Positions 10,531 through 20,382 are shown, counted from the first letter of the stretch. The stretch is DNA of 64,000 nucleotides from JALZVT01 sp039029135 (GCA_039029135.1 JBCCGT010000010.1:62001-126000), one strand, 5' to 3'. Made by a program: numbers and translations. Notes: generated by a model not told the origin, from the letters alone.

Positions 10531-11481
10531 ATGAATACATTTGCGAAGCGAGAGCGAATCGGATGGATCGCTTTACCATTGCTGTTGACGGCGCTGACCG
10601 CGTGCAGCGGCGGCGGTGGCGCGAGCAGTGAGACGCTGCCGCCGGCTCCCGCGCCCGCTGCCCCGGCCGACCTGTGCTCCGGCACCAGCACGACGCTCGA
10701 CTGCGGCTTCGAGCACGACACGATCGCGCGTGAGTTCATTCTGTATCGGCCGTCTTCCGCCGGCCCGAACGCGGCCCTGCTGCTGAACTTTCACGGCTAC
10801 GGCAGCTCGGCCCGCGGACAGTTTCAGTACGCCGACTTCCGCGCGTTGGCCGATCGCGATGGCTTCATGATCGCATCGCCCCAGGGCACGGAACTCGACG
10901 GCACGACCCACTGGGCCGTCGGCTCCTGGACGGCGGCGAGCACGGTCGACGACGTGGGCTTTACGGCCGCGCTGATCGACGCCGTCGATGCGGAATACGG
11001 CGTCGACACCAAGCGCGTCTATGCGACGGGTATGTCGAACGGCGGCTACATGAGCTATCACCTGGCTTGCCAGCTCAGCGATCGCATCGCCGCGATCGCG
11101 TCGGTCACCGGCTCGCTGTCGCCCGAGGTGCGCGCAGCCTGCTCGCCGACGCGGCCGATGCCCGTGCTGCAGATACACGGCACGGCGGACGACGTGGTGC
11201 CGTTCGATGGCGCCAATTGGACGCTGTCGATGGCGGACGTGATGAGCTACTGGCAGGACGCCAACGGCTGCGCGGCGGCGCCGGAGACGGTGGCGCTGGA
11301 CGATGCCAACGGCGACGGCGCGATCCCTGGACTGGATCGCTACCAGAACTGCACCGCGGGTGCGGACGTGCAGCTCTATCGCATGACCAACATGGGACAC
11401 ATATGGCCGGAGCTAACGCGCGGCGATGATATTGCCGGCGTGGAGATTGTTTGGGCGTTTCTGTCGCGGTTCAGTATTTAG
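10531..11481 (+). CDS. Secreted esterase of the PHB depolymerase (LpqC) family
   Basis: A 316-residue lipoprotein (signal LPLLLTALTAC, lipobox Cys25, followed by a Gly/Ser/Pro linker) with an alpha/beta hydrolase domain. The nucleophile is Ser169 in GMSNGGYMSY, the acid is probably in HGTADDVVPFDG, and the His is in MTNMGHIWPE near the C-terminus. LNFHGYGSSARGQF is the oxyanion-hole strand. The family covers polyhydroxybutyrate depolymerases and feruloyl or acetyl xylan esterases, so the substrate is not fixed. The start at 10531 follows a CAGGAG Shine-Dalgarno and gives a clean lipoprotein signal. It stands 80 bases after the PEGA gene on the same strand. Confidence 0.88.
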   Translation: MNTFAKRERIGWIALPLLLTALTACSGGGGASSETLPPAPAPAAPADLCSGTSTTLDCGFEHDTIAREFILYRPSSAGPNAALLLNFHGYGSSARGQFQYADFRALADRDGFMIASPQGTELDGTTHWAVGSWTAASTVDDVGFTAALIDAVDAEYGVDTKRVYATGMSNGGYMSYHLACQLSDRIAAIASVTGSLSPEVRAACSPTRPMPVLQIHGTADDVVPFDGANWTLSMADVMSYWQDANGCAAAPETVALDDANGDGAIPGLDRYQNCTAGADVQLYRMTNMGHIWPELTRGDDIAGVEIVWAFLSRFSI

Positions 11482-11534
11482 GCGTACGAACCCTGCGGCT
11501 GAGTTGCGGCGCGCGAGCGGGGGTGCCGGGCGCT

Positions 11535-12881
11535 CTAGTCGATGAGACCGCGCAGCGCGCGCAGCACCTCGCGCAAACCGGCCTGGGTCCCCGCGTCGGG
11601 GTGCAGCGAGACCGCGGTCTCCAGATCCGCGATTGTGGTGTCCAGCTTCCACGCATCGACGCCCTGCGCCGCTACCTCGGCGGCGAGCCGCCGAGCCTCG
11701 TCCAGGTTCCCTAGGTCGAAGGCTGCGCCCAGCAGCGTCGGCTTAGCCCATTCGTCGTCAGGGTCGCGCGCCATGCTGCACGTCACGCCCGCCACGGCGA
11801 CCGCCGCGGCGCGTTCTGCCAGCGCCTCGTCGCCATCTGCGCCGCGCTGGCGGTACAGCCGCGGCAGATTGCAGGCGGGGTAGTAGTCGTTCAGGTCCAG
11901 ATCGCTGCCGGCCTGATAGTGCTGGATGGCGAGGTCGCGATAGTGGCTGCGATCGGCGTCGTTGGTCGCCGCCAGCATCAGCTTCTTGTAGCGACCGCCG
12001 AGCAGTCCTTCGCGCTCGGCGCTGCGCCCGCTGAGCGCCATCAGGGCCTCCAGCCCCGCGATGGCCTGCAGGTGATCGCCCGACTTCGACTGCGCCAGGC
12101 ACTTCTGCTCTGCCACCAGCGGCAGGTCCTGCACGCTGTTTGGCAGCCGTTCGATGTAGTCGAGCAGCGGCTGCCAGCCGAGCTGGTCGCGCACCAGATA
12201 CAGCACCTCGACGGCGACGCCGGGCAGCACCTCGGGGCTCGACGTGACCTCCGCGGCGAGGGCCTCGATGAGCGGCCCTTGCTCGCTGGGCGCGGCACCG
12301 CGTATCGCGCGAACGCGCCCGTCGAACTCGCTTGCGTCGCGGACGAAGTCCCTGAAGCTGTTGGCCGCGTCCGGGGAGCTGGCGTCGGGATAGCCGGGCA
12401 CGGCGTCGTGAACGGGCGAGGTGCCCTCGCGCAGCGTGGGGATGTCGGCCAGCAGCTGGTCACGAACGCCGGCGGCCTGGGACTCCGAGATCGCGCCATC
12501 GCGCAGCGAGATTCGAAGCTGGGGGATCTGCTGCAGGTCGAAGGGCTGCACGGACCAGTCAGCGGCCACCAGCACGCAGCGGTTGCGCGACGCGGCATGG
12601 CGTACACCCACCTCGTAGTACACGTTGGCATTGGGCAGTGTGATGTCGGCCAGCACGAAGTGCGCTAACACGATCCGCTCGAGCATGTCCTTGATGATCA
12701 GGCCGCCGAGATCCGCATCCGCCCGGATGGGCTGATAGCCCAATTTCGCCAGCGCGGGCTGATAGGCCCGGTCCCACAGCGCATCGAAATCGATCGATGC
12801 CGGCCCGCCCGGTGGTGGATTCGGAACCGGTCGCTCCCCGTAGGGCATGATCATGAACGCAATAGGGGTGGGCGGCGGCAT
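11535..12881 (-). CDS. Nucleotide-binding-like / TRAFs-binding domain protein, probable conflict-system component
   Basis: A 448-residue cytosolic protein. Residues 1-130 (IAFMIMPYGERP, FDALWDRAYQPALAKLGY, VLADITLPNANVYYEVGVRH) match the deoxyribosyltransferase-like/TIR-related fold that appears as a sensor or effector module in bacterial conflict proteins. Residues about 190-445 are helical and include IAGLEALMALSGRS, YKKLMLAATN and NDYYPACNLPRLYRQRG, the signature of the DUF4071/MAP3K TRAFs-binding domain. A GGAG Shine-Dalgarno lies six bases before the ATG. Base composition is like the host, unlike the island at 17-22 kb. The same C-terminal domain type appears in the 1811-residue protein at 22677-28112. 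Nucleotide hydrolysis or second-messenger sensing is inference. Confidence 0.82.
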   Translation of the reverse strand: MPPPTPIAFMIMPYGERPVPNPPPGGPASIDFDALWDRAYQPALAKLGYQPIRADADLGGLIIKDMLERIVLAHFVLADITLPNANVYYEVGVRHAASRNRCVLVAADWSVQPFDLQQIPQLRISLRDGAISESQAAGVRDQLLADIPTLREGTSPVHDAVPGYPDASSPDAANSFRDFVRDASEFDGRVRAIRGAAPSEQGPLIEALAAEVTSSPEVLPGVAVEVLYLVRDQLGWQPLLDYIERLPNSVQDLPLVAEQKCLAQSKSGDHLQAIAGLEALMALSGRSAEREGLLGGRYKKLMLAATNDADRSHYRDLAIQHYQAGSDLDLNDYYPACNLPRLYRQRGADGDEALAERAAAVAVAGVTCSMARDPDDEWAKPTLLGAAFDLGNLDEARRLAAEVAAQGVDAWKLDTTIADLETAVSLHPDAGTQAGLREVLRALRGLID

Positions 12882-13094
12882 GGGTCACTCCGTTGCTCAG
12901 GCGCACGGGCAGACTAGCACCTAAGCGGCAGGCGTCGCTGCGCCCGGAGAGAAGCTGGGTGCCTTGCTACAGGATGCCGTGGGCGCCTGCGCAGCGCCCT
13001 TGCGAAGATCTGCTGCGCGTCGCGTCTGCGCCTGTTTTACGCCTCTACTGCGGATAGGCGACTTAGCGTAGACGCGAAAAGCGCTTCGAATCCG

Positions 13095-14855
13095 CTAGCG
13101 GCCCGCCGCCTCTGCCGTAGCCGCTTCGCCCTCCGGTGCGGCTGACTTCTCGGCCACGAAGCCGTTCGGCGTATGCCCCACGTAGCGGTACGTCGTGAAG
13201 CCGAAGAACATCTCGTGTTTTGTCTGCAGGCCGAAGTGCACCGGCACCGTCGGGTCCGGATTCGCGGGATTGCGGTCGGAGTTGTCCATCGCGCCGCGCG
13301 TGATCAGCTTCGACCCGGCGGGCAGAAACAGGGGCTCGACCAGCTCGTAGCCGAACTGCCAGTTGAAGTCGTAGCGGGGCACCGACAGCAGCAGCTCCTC
13401 GCGGCCGTCGGGGTACACCGCGCTATAGTTCATGTACTTGCCGCGCGAGTGCATGTGCGGGTTCATGCTGTACAGCAGCGCGTCGCGCTCGAACTCCTGC
13501 TCGCCCGTGATCTGGTGGTCTTTGGCATGGGGCGGCACCAGGAAGCGGCGCTGACCCGCGACGCCGCCAGACATGACGAAGCGCGGCGGGGCGTCGTGCA
13601 GGTACAGGCCGATCTCGGTCTCGTCCACCGCGGGCTTGCCCCAGGTGGTGTAGTGCATCTGCAGCAGCAGGTTAGAGCCGGCGGGAATCAGTCGGCCGCT
13701 GTTGTCGCGGAACACGTCGGTCGCCTTGCCGGGCGCAAACCCGCCAATACTCTCGCCGCGCGCGACGCCGCTGGTTTGTGAGCGCGAGCTGCGGTCGCCC
13801 GGACTTGTCAGGTAGGCGATCACGTGGTGCAGCACCTTGCGGTCGCCGGGCACGAACTCCATGGCGGACAGCCAGATGTCGCGGTCGAGACCGAGCTCGA
13901 CCGGCACGTAGCGGTAGTCGAGCACGCCGGTCGCCGGAACTTCCTGCGGCGTCACCTTGAAGACCATGTCCGGCTCGCCCAGGGTGAATTTTGGATTTGC
14001 GACCTTGAGCTCGGCCAGCGGATCCAGCGTGCCGTCCATCGGCGCGCCGGCGTCGATCCAGGTGATGAGCTGGCGCTTCTCGTCGATCGTCAGCCCGGCC
14101 ACGTCCATAATCGGCTTGCCGACGTGGTGGTCGATCTGACCGGGCGGCATGCGCCGGTTCATCACGACCTCGCGCATCATCGGCGACCAGCCGCGAACCA
14201 TGGCGTGGCTGGTCATCGCCCAGGGACCTATACCGCCTTCGTTGTGGCAGGACACGCAGTTGCGTTCCAGGATCGGCACGATGTCCTCGGTGTATGACAC
14301 CGCCGGCTTCGCCGGGTAGGCGATCGCGCTGCCGCTGGCCGCCTTGCTGTCGGGCAGCGGCTGTCCGGCGAGCAGGGCGTCCAGCGCCGCGGACAGTCCG
14401 GCCGGCGTGCCGCGATAGGCCACCGCGCGGGTCTTCGGGTTGACGATGACGACCTCGCCGTTGCGCGTCAGGCCGAGATTCTCGGCGACCAGCTGGCTGT
14501 CGTCCTGCAGCACCGGCAGGCCGGCCTGCTGCACCGCCGCGTCCGCCGCGAGGGTCTCGCGATCCAGGCCCGACTGGGTGTTCAGTGCAAAGAAGGCGAC
14601 GGCACTGTCGGCGTGACGCTTGGCGACGGCCGCGAGCTCTGCGGCGTGGCGCTCGCGGCTCGCCTCGTTCAGCGCGTGCGCGTAGATGACCACGGCGTCC
14701 TGGTCGCCGTACCAGCCGAGGTGGTGGGACTTGCCCGTGTGGTCCAGCAGGGTGAAGTCGCTGATCGTTGCATGTGCAACGCCCGCATAGGCGAAGGCGA
14801 TCGAGGCGAGTGCAACGTGGACGAGAGAGCGCGAACGGACTTTTTTGCTACGCAT
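13095..14855 (-). CDS. Peroxiredoxin-like / cytochrome c / copper type II monooxygenase fusion
   Basis: A 586-residue exported protein (signal peptide to about residue 29, ending VAHA). Residues 30-165 resemble an AhpC/TSA thioredoxin fold but have no redox cysteine. Residues 185-275 form a cytochrome c domain with CVSCH at 200-204 and a possible axial Met236 (MPPGQ). Residues 295-560 match the two-copper PHM/DBH monooxygenase core: His343-His344, His401 (QMHYTTW), His467-x-His469 (NPHMHS) and Met523 (RGAMDNSD), that is, ligands for both coppers. It could hydroxylate a substrate with electrons arriving through the fused haem. The start at 14855 gives the shortest good signal peptide; an ATG at 14894 is possible. 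Divergent from the RND exporter. Confidence 0.87.
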   Translation of the reverse strand: MRSKKVRSRSLVHVALASIAFAYAGVAHATISDFTLLDHTGKSHHLGWYGDQDAVVIYAHALNEASRERHAAELAAVAKRHADSAVAFFALNTQSGLDRETLAADAAVQQAGLPVLQDDSQLVAENLGLTRNGEVVIVNPKTRAVAYRGTPAGLSAALDALLAGQPLPDSKAASGSAIAYPAKPAVSYTEDIVPILERNCVSCHNEGGIGPWAMTSHAMVRGWSPMMREVVMNRRMPPGQIDHHVGKPIMDVAGLTIDEKRQLITWIDAGAPMDGTLDPLAELKVANPKFTLGEPDMVFKVTPQEVPATGVLDYRYVPVELGLDRDIWLSAMEFVPGDRKVLHHVIAYLTSPGDRSSRSQTSGVARGESIGGFAPGKATDVFRDNSGRLIPAGSNLLLQMHYTTWGKPAVDETEIGLYLHDAPPRFVMSGGVAGQRRFLVPPHAKDHQITGEQEFERDALLYSMNPHMHSRGKYMNYSAVYPDGREELLLSVPRYDFNWQFGYELVEPLFLPAGSKLITRGAMDNSDRNPANPDPTVPVHFGLQTKHEMFFGFTTYRYVGHTPNGFVAEKSAAPEGEAATAEAAGR

Positions 14856-14941
14856 GACGTCAAAGGTGCCGGGAGTTGTTGAAGACTCTACCATAGAGCG
14901 CCTGGACCCAGTCTTTGTTCCTTCCTGCAGCGGAGCCAAAT

Positions 14942-17272
14942 TTGGACACCACATCACGTATCGCTGACCACCTGGTTCGACTGCGCTGGGTCTACGCATT
15001 GCTGTCGATCGTCGTGTGTGGCGTGACGCTGATTGGTCTCACGATGACCAGCATGAACACGACGCCGCGGTCGCTCCTGACGGCGGACGATCCCTACCTC
15101 GATGAGGTGGATCGCACCCGCGAATCGTTCCCGCCTAGCACCAGCGTCCTGTTCGTGTTTCGCATGCGCGACGGGTCCAGCGTGCTCGACATTCCGGCCC
15201 TGCGCGCGATGGACGAGCTGCACGCGCGCTACACCGAGGTGCAGTACTCGGTCTCTGTGGGTTCCATGATCACGCGCCGCCCGGCGGACGAGGTCGCCGA
15301 CCGGCTGGGTCGCGACTATCTGATACCGGAGATCGATCAGATCACGCCCGCGGTGCTCGCGGAGATCCGCGAGGTCGCGCTCGCGGACGAGGGTCTGACT
15401 GAGAGCACGCTGGCGCCGACGGGCGACATGGCGCTCGCGAATGTGAAATACAAGGCGCCTGCAGACGAGCGCGACATTCGCATGGGGATTGGCGAAAGCG
15501 TGCTGGCGCTGCGCGACAGCCTGCGCGCGAACCACCCCGATGTTTTGATTCAGGTCGTCGGCAACGTGCTGTTTGAGCTGGAGGGTGCCAAGGCGAACGA
15601 AACCGACAATCAGGTGCTGTTCCCGATCGTCATCGTCGCGACAATCCTGCTGCTGTGGTTCTGTTTGCGCTCGCTGAGTTTTTCGCTCGCGCTGTTCGTC
15701 GTCGCGTTTGGGGCGCTGCTGCTGTCCATCGCGTCGTTCGGCTGGCTCGGGGTCGAGTTCAATCAGGTCTCGCGGCTGGGGCCGATCGTGGTGCTCGTCG
15801 TCGGCATTGCGGCGTCGATACACGTGGTGTCCGTGTACGCGCAGAATCTGCGCGCGGGGCTCGATAAGGTCGCCGCGATGCGCGAGAGCCTGGCGGTCAA
15901 CCTGCATCCGGTCACGCTCGCCGCGATCACGACGGCGATGGGTTTTCTGTCGCTTAACTATTCGTCGTCGCCCGCTATCTACGGGTTCGGCAACGTGATC
16001 GCGATAGGGGTGTTCTGGTCGTTCGTGCTCACGCTGCTGCTGTTGCCGGCGCTGATCACGCTGCTGCCCGTCAGCCGCGCGCCCCAGCCGCTGGGCGTGC
16101 AGAGCGTGATGGAGCGCACCCGCGACCTGGTGCTCAGCCGCGGCCGCGGCCTGCTGATCATCGGCTCGGTCGTCATCGTCGCGACGCTCGCCATGCTGCC
16201 GCTCAACAAGCTCGACTTCGATCGCTTCGCGCTGATCGATCAGGACTCGGATTTTCATCAGGTGATGGAGGCCCTGGCCGAGAAGATCGGCAACGACCGC
16301 AGCCTGGTGTTCAGCCTGCACAGCAACCGCTATTACGGCATCACCGAGCCCGAGTTTCTGACGCTGATCGACGACTTCAGCAAGTGGCTGGAGGCGCAGC
16401 CCGAGGCGAGCTTCGTGTCGAGCTACACGGACTACCTGTCCTCGCGCAACAAGTCGGAGCACGACGACGACCCCGCCTATGACCGGGTGCCGGACGACAA
16501 GCTCGCGATCATCGACTATCTCGTCGGCTATCAGCTAATCGCGGAGATCGAGCCGGGCTTGGAGCCGATCTTCAACGCCGAGTATTCGTCCGTGCGCCTG
16601 ATCGTTGGCACGTCGAACCTGACCAATCAGGGCATTCTGGACTTCAACGAGCGCATCGAAGGCTGGATCGACACTAACGTGCCTGACGGCTTCGACGTGC
16701 TGCACGGCGACAACAGCATTCTCTACGCTCGGCTCGACGGCCAGCTCGCGCGCGAGCTGCTGCAGGGCTTCAGCGTGAGTTTCCTGATGATCACGATCGT
16801 CATGATTCTGGGGCTGCGGAGTCTCCGCTACGGCCTGCTGAGCATCATCCCGAATCTGTTCCCTGCCACAATCGTGTTCGGCGTTTGGGGGCTGATGATC
16901 GGCGAGCTGAGTCCCTACATCCTGATGCTGTTCTCGATCAGCATCGGCATCGTCGTCGACGATTCGGTACACGTGATGAGCAAGTACATCAGCTCGCGCA
17001 GGGAAGGGAAGACGCCGGAGGAATCGGTGGCGTACTCGATCGATAAGGCGGGGTCGGCGATCACGATCACCACGCTTTCCCTGGCGACGGGTACGCTGCT
17101 GCTGATGTTCTCTAACACCTACATCTTTCAGAACGTATCGATGCTGATTACGCCGATCGTGGTGGTGGCGTTGTTGCTGGATCTGTTGTTTTTGCCGCCG
17201 TTGTTGATTCGGTTTGATCGTTGGTGGGGGTATCGGGCGACAGAGCAGTCAGTGCGCTACGTTACGTCTTAG
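14942..17272 (+). CDS. RND-superfamily (MMPL/HpnN-type) exporter
   Basis: A 776-residue inner-membrane protein with the RND duplication: one membrane segment near the N-terminus (VYALLSIVVCGVTLIGLTM), a periplasmic loop, a five-helix bundle (about 220-390), then a repeat of this order (membrane segment near 410, loop, last bundle about 620-760). The size, about three-quarters of AcrB, and the lack of a periplasmic adaptor gene point to the MMPL/hopanoid-exporter branch, which moves lipids or hydrophobic compounds, not to tripartite drug pumps. The TTG at 14942 is favoured because GGAG lies six bases upstream; a TTG at 14915 is also open. Its stop overlaps the stop of the convergent CHAT gene (TTAG at 17269-17272). 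Confidence 0.88.
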   Translation: MDTTSRIADHLVRLRWVYALLSIVVCGVTLIGLTMTSMNTTPRSLLTADDPYLDEVDRTRESFPPSTSVLFVFRMRDGSSVLDIPALRAMDELHARYTEVQYSVSVGSMITRRPADEVADRLGRDYLIPEIDQITPAVLAEIREVALADEGLTESTLAPTGDMALANVKYKAPADERDIRMGIGESVLALRDSLRANHPDVLIQVVGNVLFELEGAKANETDNQVLFPIVIVATILLLWFCLRSLSFSLALFVVAFGALLLSIASFGWLGVEFNQVSRLGPIVVLVVGIAASIHVVSVYAQNLRAGLDKVAAMRESLAVNLHPVTLAAITTAMGFLSLNYSSSPAIYGFGNVIAIGVFWSFVLTLLLLPALITLLPVSRAPQPLGVQSVMERTRDLVLSRGRGLLIIGSVVIVATLAMLPLNKLDFDRFALIDQDSDFHQVMEALAEKIGNDRSLVFSLHSNRYYGITEPEFLTLIDDFSKWLEAQPEASFVSSYTDYLSSRNKSEHDDDPAYDRVPDDKLAIIDYLVGYQLIAEIEPGLEPIFNAEYSSVRLIVGTSNLTNQGILDFNERIEGWIDTNVPDGFDVLHGDNSILYARLDGQLARELLQGFSVSFLMITIVMILGLRSLRYGLLSIIPNLFPATIVFGVWGLMIGELSPYILMLFSISIGIVVDDSVHVMSKYISSRREGKTPEESVAYSIDKAGSAITITTLSLATGTLLLMFSNTYIFQNVSMLITPIVVVALLLDLLFLPPLLIRFDRWWGYRATEQSVRYVTS

Positions 17273-20200
17273 TATCTCAGCGCGCGGTCGTAGCTTTTGT
17301 TGGCTGAGTATAGCGTGAAGCCGGCCCAGTTTGCTGTCTCAAAGAATCGATTGTCCTCGCGCATCGCGAGGGTTGCCTTTCGAAGCGCGGCGGCCGTATC
17401 ACCATCCGCTGACTTTAGCTCTCGATAAAAATGGCCAGCGAACACAGCGCTGGCATTGTCCGATACAGGCCACAAGCTTCCGATAACGGAACCGGCTCCT
17501 TGAGCAATGAGTGTGCGCGTAAGGCTATTCAACCCCTCACCTGGCATCGGACTGCCCTGAGCAGTCTCGCAGCCGTTTAGATAGATTAATCGCGATCGAA
17601 AACGCTGCGTCGAGATAGTGCTGTGATCAAGTCGTCCTTCTTCATTGCCGGGTTCCGGTGCCGTAGCGATACCCGTGTATCCGGCAAAATCTGAATCGAA
17701 ATAGCCGTGCGTTGCAAGATGAACAATGCTGGAGTTGCGTACCGATGCGCTTAGCAAATTGCTTGCGGTGGCGTTCTCACCAGAAAACTCCAAGTATGAT
17801 GCCGTTGGGAACGACTCGCGAATTTTGCTTGCTTCTACACGAGACCAAGGCAGTGGTCGGAACTGATTGGTCTCAGTGGGGCGCTGTTTGTCTCTAGCAA
17901 AACTGGGGTCGAAGAACAATGCGAAGTCATTCGTCGTGGGGCTATCGTGTGTTTGGGGACCCAGATATTGCCGGGCCGAGTAGGATTGCAATATTTCGTA
18001 TCGACTGACAAGTGGTTCATAGCCGTTGCCGTGTGCTGCAATATTCAAGGCGGCGACGGGCAATGACATCGCCTCAGTAGGAAGGGTCAGTATGAGCTTT
18101 CTCGTAGTGCGAGCGATGGTTTTGCCGCTAGCGAAAACACTTTTCCAGATTCTAGCGCCGACTTTCGTATGCCTCGCATCACCGGACTGGATCAGCTCAA
18201 TATGTTTCGAGATCAATCCTAAGGGGTCCGTATTGTCTATTCGAGTTGTGGAAAATCCATCGCTGGTTAGAGAAAAGAGGAATGAACCTTCACGGTGGAG
18301 TAAGATACGGAGAAATTGCTCATCCTTAGCCAAAGCGCTCTGTAGCGTGCTGATGTCTGTCCGACGTTGGAGGTCCGAATTGAAATCAATACGGCTGAGC
18401 TGTTCCTCCTTTTGGCGCGCAGACTCACCGCATAGGATTGAGTTGTTGCAATCCTGCGCGGCATGAATCGTCGAAAAGATCCCGTCCTCCTGCGGGACAT
18501 CAGCCTGGTCTACTTCGGCGCGGCGACGAGCGAAGAGAACGGAGAAACCATAGGATTCCAGGGTCTCAAAAGCCCGCCTGTCGAAACCAAGATCAGGATC
18601 TAGGTCGTGAGCGAGCAAAAACAGCAGCGCTTGGGCGCGTACTAGACTGTAGCGTTGCCCAGCCCAGCCTAGTCCCGAAACTCCATGGCCGATGGAGCTC
18701 GCGATCTTTTCACTGAATCGCAGGGAGGCTTCTAAGAGTGGCCTAATGCGCATAGTCTCATTCAAGCGTATGGCCGCACTCACCATTGCTCGTCTGAATT
18801 CCAATTGCTCAAGAGGAAAGTCTTGGCTTTGGGGGAGTGTTTGGTCCGCGAACGTAATCAGGTCTAAAAGCTCGTTGTCGCTAGTCGCCAGGTTGGCTGT
18901 GAGAGCGCCAAATTCCATTCGGTAGTTCATTGGCATCGCTTCCGGCGGTGCCTCCGCGAGTGTTGCAGTCAGACTAATGGCGTCGTGGAGACGTCCGGCA
19001 GCGAGATGGCTCTGCGCGAGCTCGACGCCGGATTTAAATGTTGTGAGCTCTGTTTCAGCTCGTCTGTGTAGTGCGCTTAGTTCGACGATTGCAGTATTGG
19101 TGTCGCCACTCCTGCGTGCCGCAGAAGCCGCTCTAAGCTTCGACAGTGCTGCGGCGCGCGGCATCACAAGTTCTTCATAGACTGCCGCTGCCGTTAGGAA
19201 GTGTCGCCTAGCGATAAGCCACTCGGCCGTTGCTTCGTAGTTTGACGCAAGATTATGTAGTGCTGCTGCGAGAGCGCGACGCGGAAATTCGTTCGTAGCT
19301 TGTTGTAGCGCTTCGCGCAGTACACGTCTGGATTCGAAGATTCTGCCGATGTTTCGAAGCAGCGCGCCGTGATTTACTTTCGTAGCGAACAGTCCTTCAT
19401 CGGCGAAACCGGAACGCTCATAGTGATGTATTGCTTCCTCTATGTCGGCGAGCGCTGCTTCGTAGTCATTCGTTGCGAAACCGTGCGCGGACCGCATGCT
19501 GTAGACATCACCCAGCCAACGAACGGCGTCGAGCGTACGGAGTTCTTCTATGGCGGCATCGATCTTCTGTAGACCGGCATCTATTTCGACTTTGTTTGCG
19601 GCTTGATATCCACGCATTAGTACTGCTGAACCGATGTTTGCATGTAATTTATGGCAATAGGCATTCAGCGGAGAATCTCTAGGATAGGGTCCGCCGCACC
19701 AGCCTTGATGGGCCATGGCATACTGTGCTGCCGCTTCGTCGTAGTCTTCAGCCTCTTCGGCGATTTTCGCTGAGACGTAGGAGATTCGGGTTTTGTCTCG
19801 TCGGTGCCGCATGGCTGCTTTCAGTCGACTGAGTTCGTCGGCGAGACGTAATCTTTCGCCTAGCAGGTCGTAGCCGATTGCCAGGACGAACCTAGCGTCG
19901 TTTTCGCTGATCGTAGATTGCTGCGCCAATCCTTCTTGTACAGCGGAAATCAAAGCGCGTGTGGCTGAGATATCACGACGATTGATTGCCGATAGGAGAT
20001 CTTCGAATGATCGGAGAAAAGTCTGCAGCTCTCCGGGCTCGATGAGCGTGAACTCGCGACCCGTTGTTTCATTGACGAGATCGAACGGTGCGACTGACTG
20101 AAATGGCCCGATTAGTCGTGGGAGATCATTGAGAGGCGGCGCAAGCGCCGCTGGTTGAACCTTGTCGGAGAGTTGTAGTTCGCTGTTGGAGTGCTTCCTG

Positions 20201-20382
20201 AATGAGGCCGCTTTTAGCAATATGGCGTGACCTAAACGCCAGTGCACTTCTTGTGCGACCGCCGCATTTGGTGTGCACGAGGCGCACAGGCAAGCTACGA
20301 CGACGGCGCAGGCAATCTTTAGGGCGCGTGACCTGCGTTGCAATTCTATTCGCTGCCGCTGGCCGAATATAAACCCCTCCAA
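17269..20382 (-). CDS. TPR-CHAT protease, exported or lipid-anchored
   Basis: A protein of up to 1037 residues. A signal-like segment (ALKIACAVVVACLCASC) near residues 20-36 ends in a possible lipobox, followed by NAAVAQE, so it is either a lipoprotein or cleaved after AVA. Residues about 130-560 are helical TPR-like repeats (for example YDEAAAQYAMAHQGWCGG, YEAALADIEEAIHHYERSG). The C-terminal CHAT caspase-like domain holds His892 (HLATHGYF) and Cys938 (YLNGCETAQG), both catalytic residues. Most annotated CHAT proteins in conflict systems are cytosolic, so export is notable. The TTG start at 20382 overlaps the upstream gene; a TTG at 20343, two bases after that gene's stop, would also keep the signal. 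A/T-rich composition suggests transfer. Confidence 0.87.
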   Translation of the reverse strand: MEGFIFGQRQRIELQRRSRALKIACAVVVACLCASCTPNAAVAQEVHWRLGHAILLKAASFRKHSNSELQLSDKVQPAALAPPLNDLPRLIGPFQSVAPFDLVNETTGREFTLIEPGELQTFLRSFEDLLSAINRRDISATRALISAVQEGLAQQSTISENDARFVLAIGYDLLGERLRLADELSRLKAAMRHRRDKTRISYVSAKIAEEAEDYDEAAAQYAMAHQGWCGGPYPRDSPLNAYCHKLHANIGSAVLMRGYQAANKVEIDAGLQKIDAAIEELRTLDAVRWLGDVYSMRSAHGFATNDYEAALADIEEAIHHYERSGFADEGLFATKVNHGALLRNIGRIFESRRVLREALQQATNEFPRRALAAALHNLASNYEATAEWLIARRHFLTAAAVYEELVMPRAAALSKLRAASAARRSGDTNTAIVELSALHRRAETELTTFKSGVELAQSHLAAGRLHDAISLTATLAEAPPEAMPMNYRMEFGALTANLATSDNELLDLITFADQTLPQSQDFPLEQLEFRRAMVSAAIRLNETMRIRPLLEASLRFSEKIASSIGHGVSGLGWAGQRYSLVRAQALLFLLAHDLDPDLGFDRRAFETLESYGFSVLFARRRAEVDQADVPQEDGIFSTIHAAQDCNNSILCGESARQKEEQLSRIDFNSDLQRRTDISTLQSALAKDEQFLRILLHREGSFLFSLTSDGFSTTRIDNTDPLGLISKHIELIQSGDARHTKVGARIWKSVFASGKTIARTTRKLILTLPTEAMSLPVAALNIAAHGNGYEPLVSRYEILQSYSARQYLGPQTHDSPTTNDFALFFDPSFARDKQRPTETNQFRPLPWSRVEASKIRESFPTASYLEFSGENATASNLLSASVRNSSIVHLATHGYFDSDFAGYTGIATAPEPGNEEGRLDHSTISTQRFRSRLIYLNGCETAQGSPMPGEGLNSLTRTLIAQGAGSVIGSLWPVSDNASAVFAGHFYRELKSADGDTAAALRKATLAMREDNRFFETANWAGFTLYSANKSYDRALRY

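Noticed and set aside
14954..16462. 502-codon open frame on the minus strand over the RND exporter
   Set aside because: Low-complexity Arg/Gln/His-rich translation; the plus strand encodes a clear membrane transporter.
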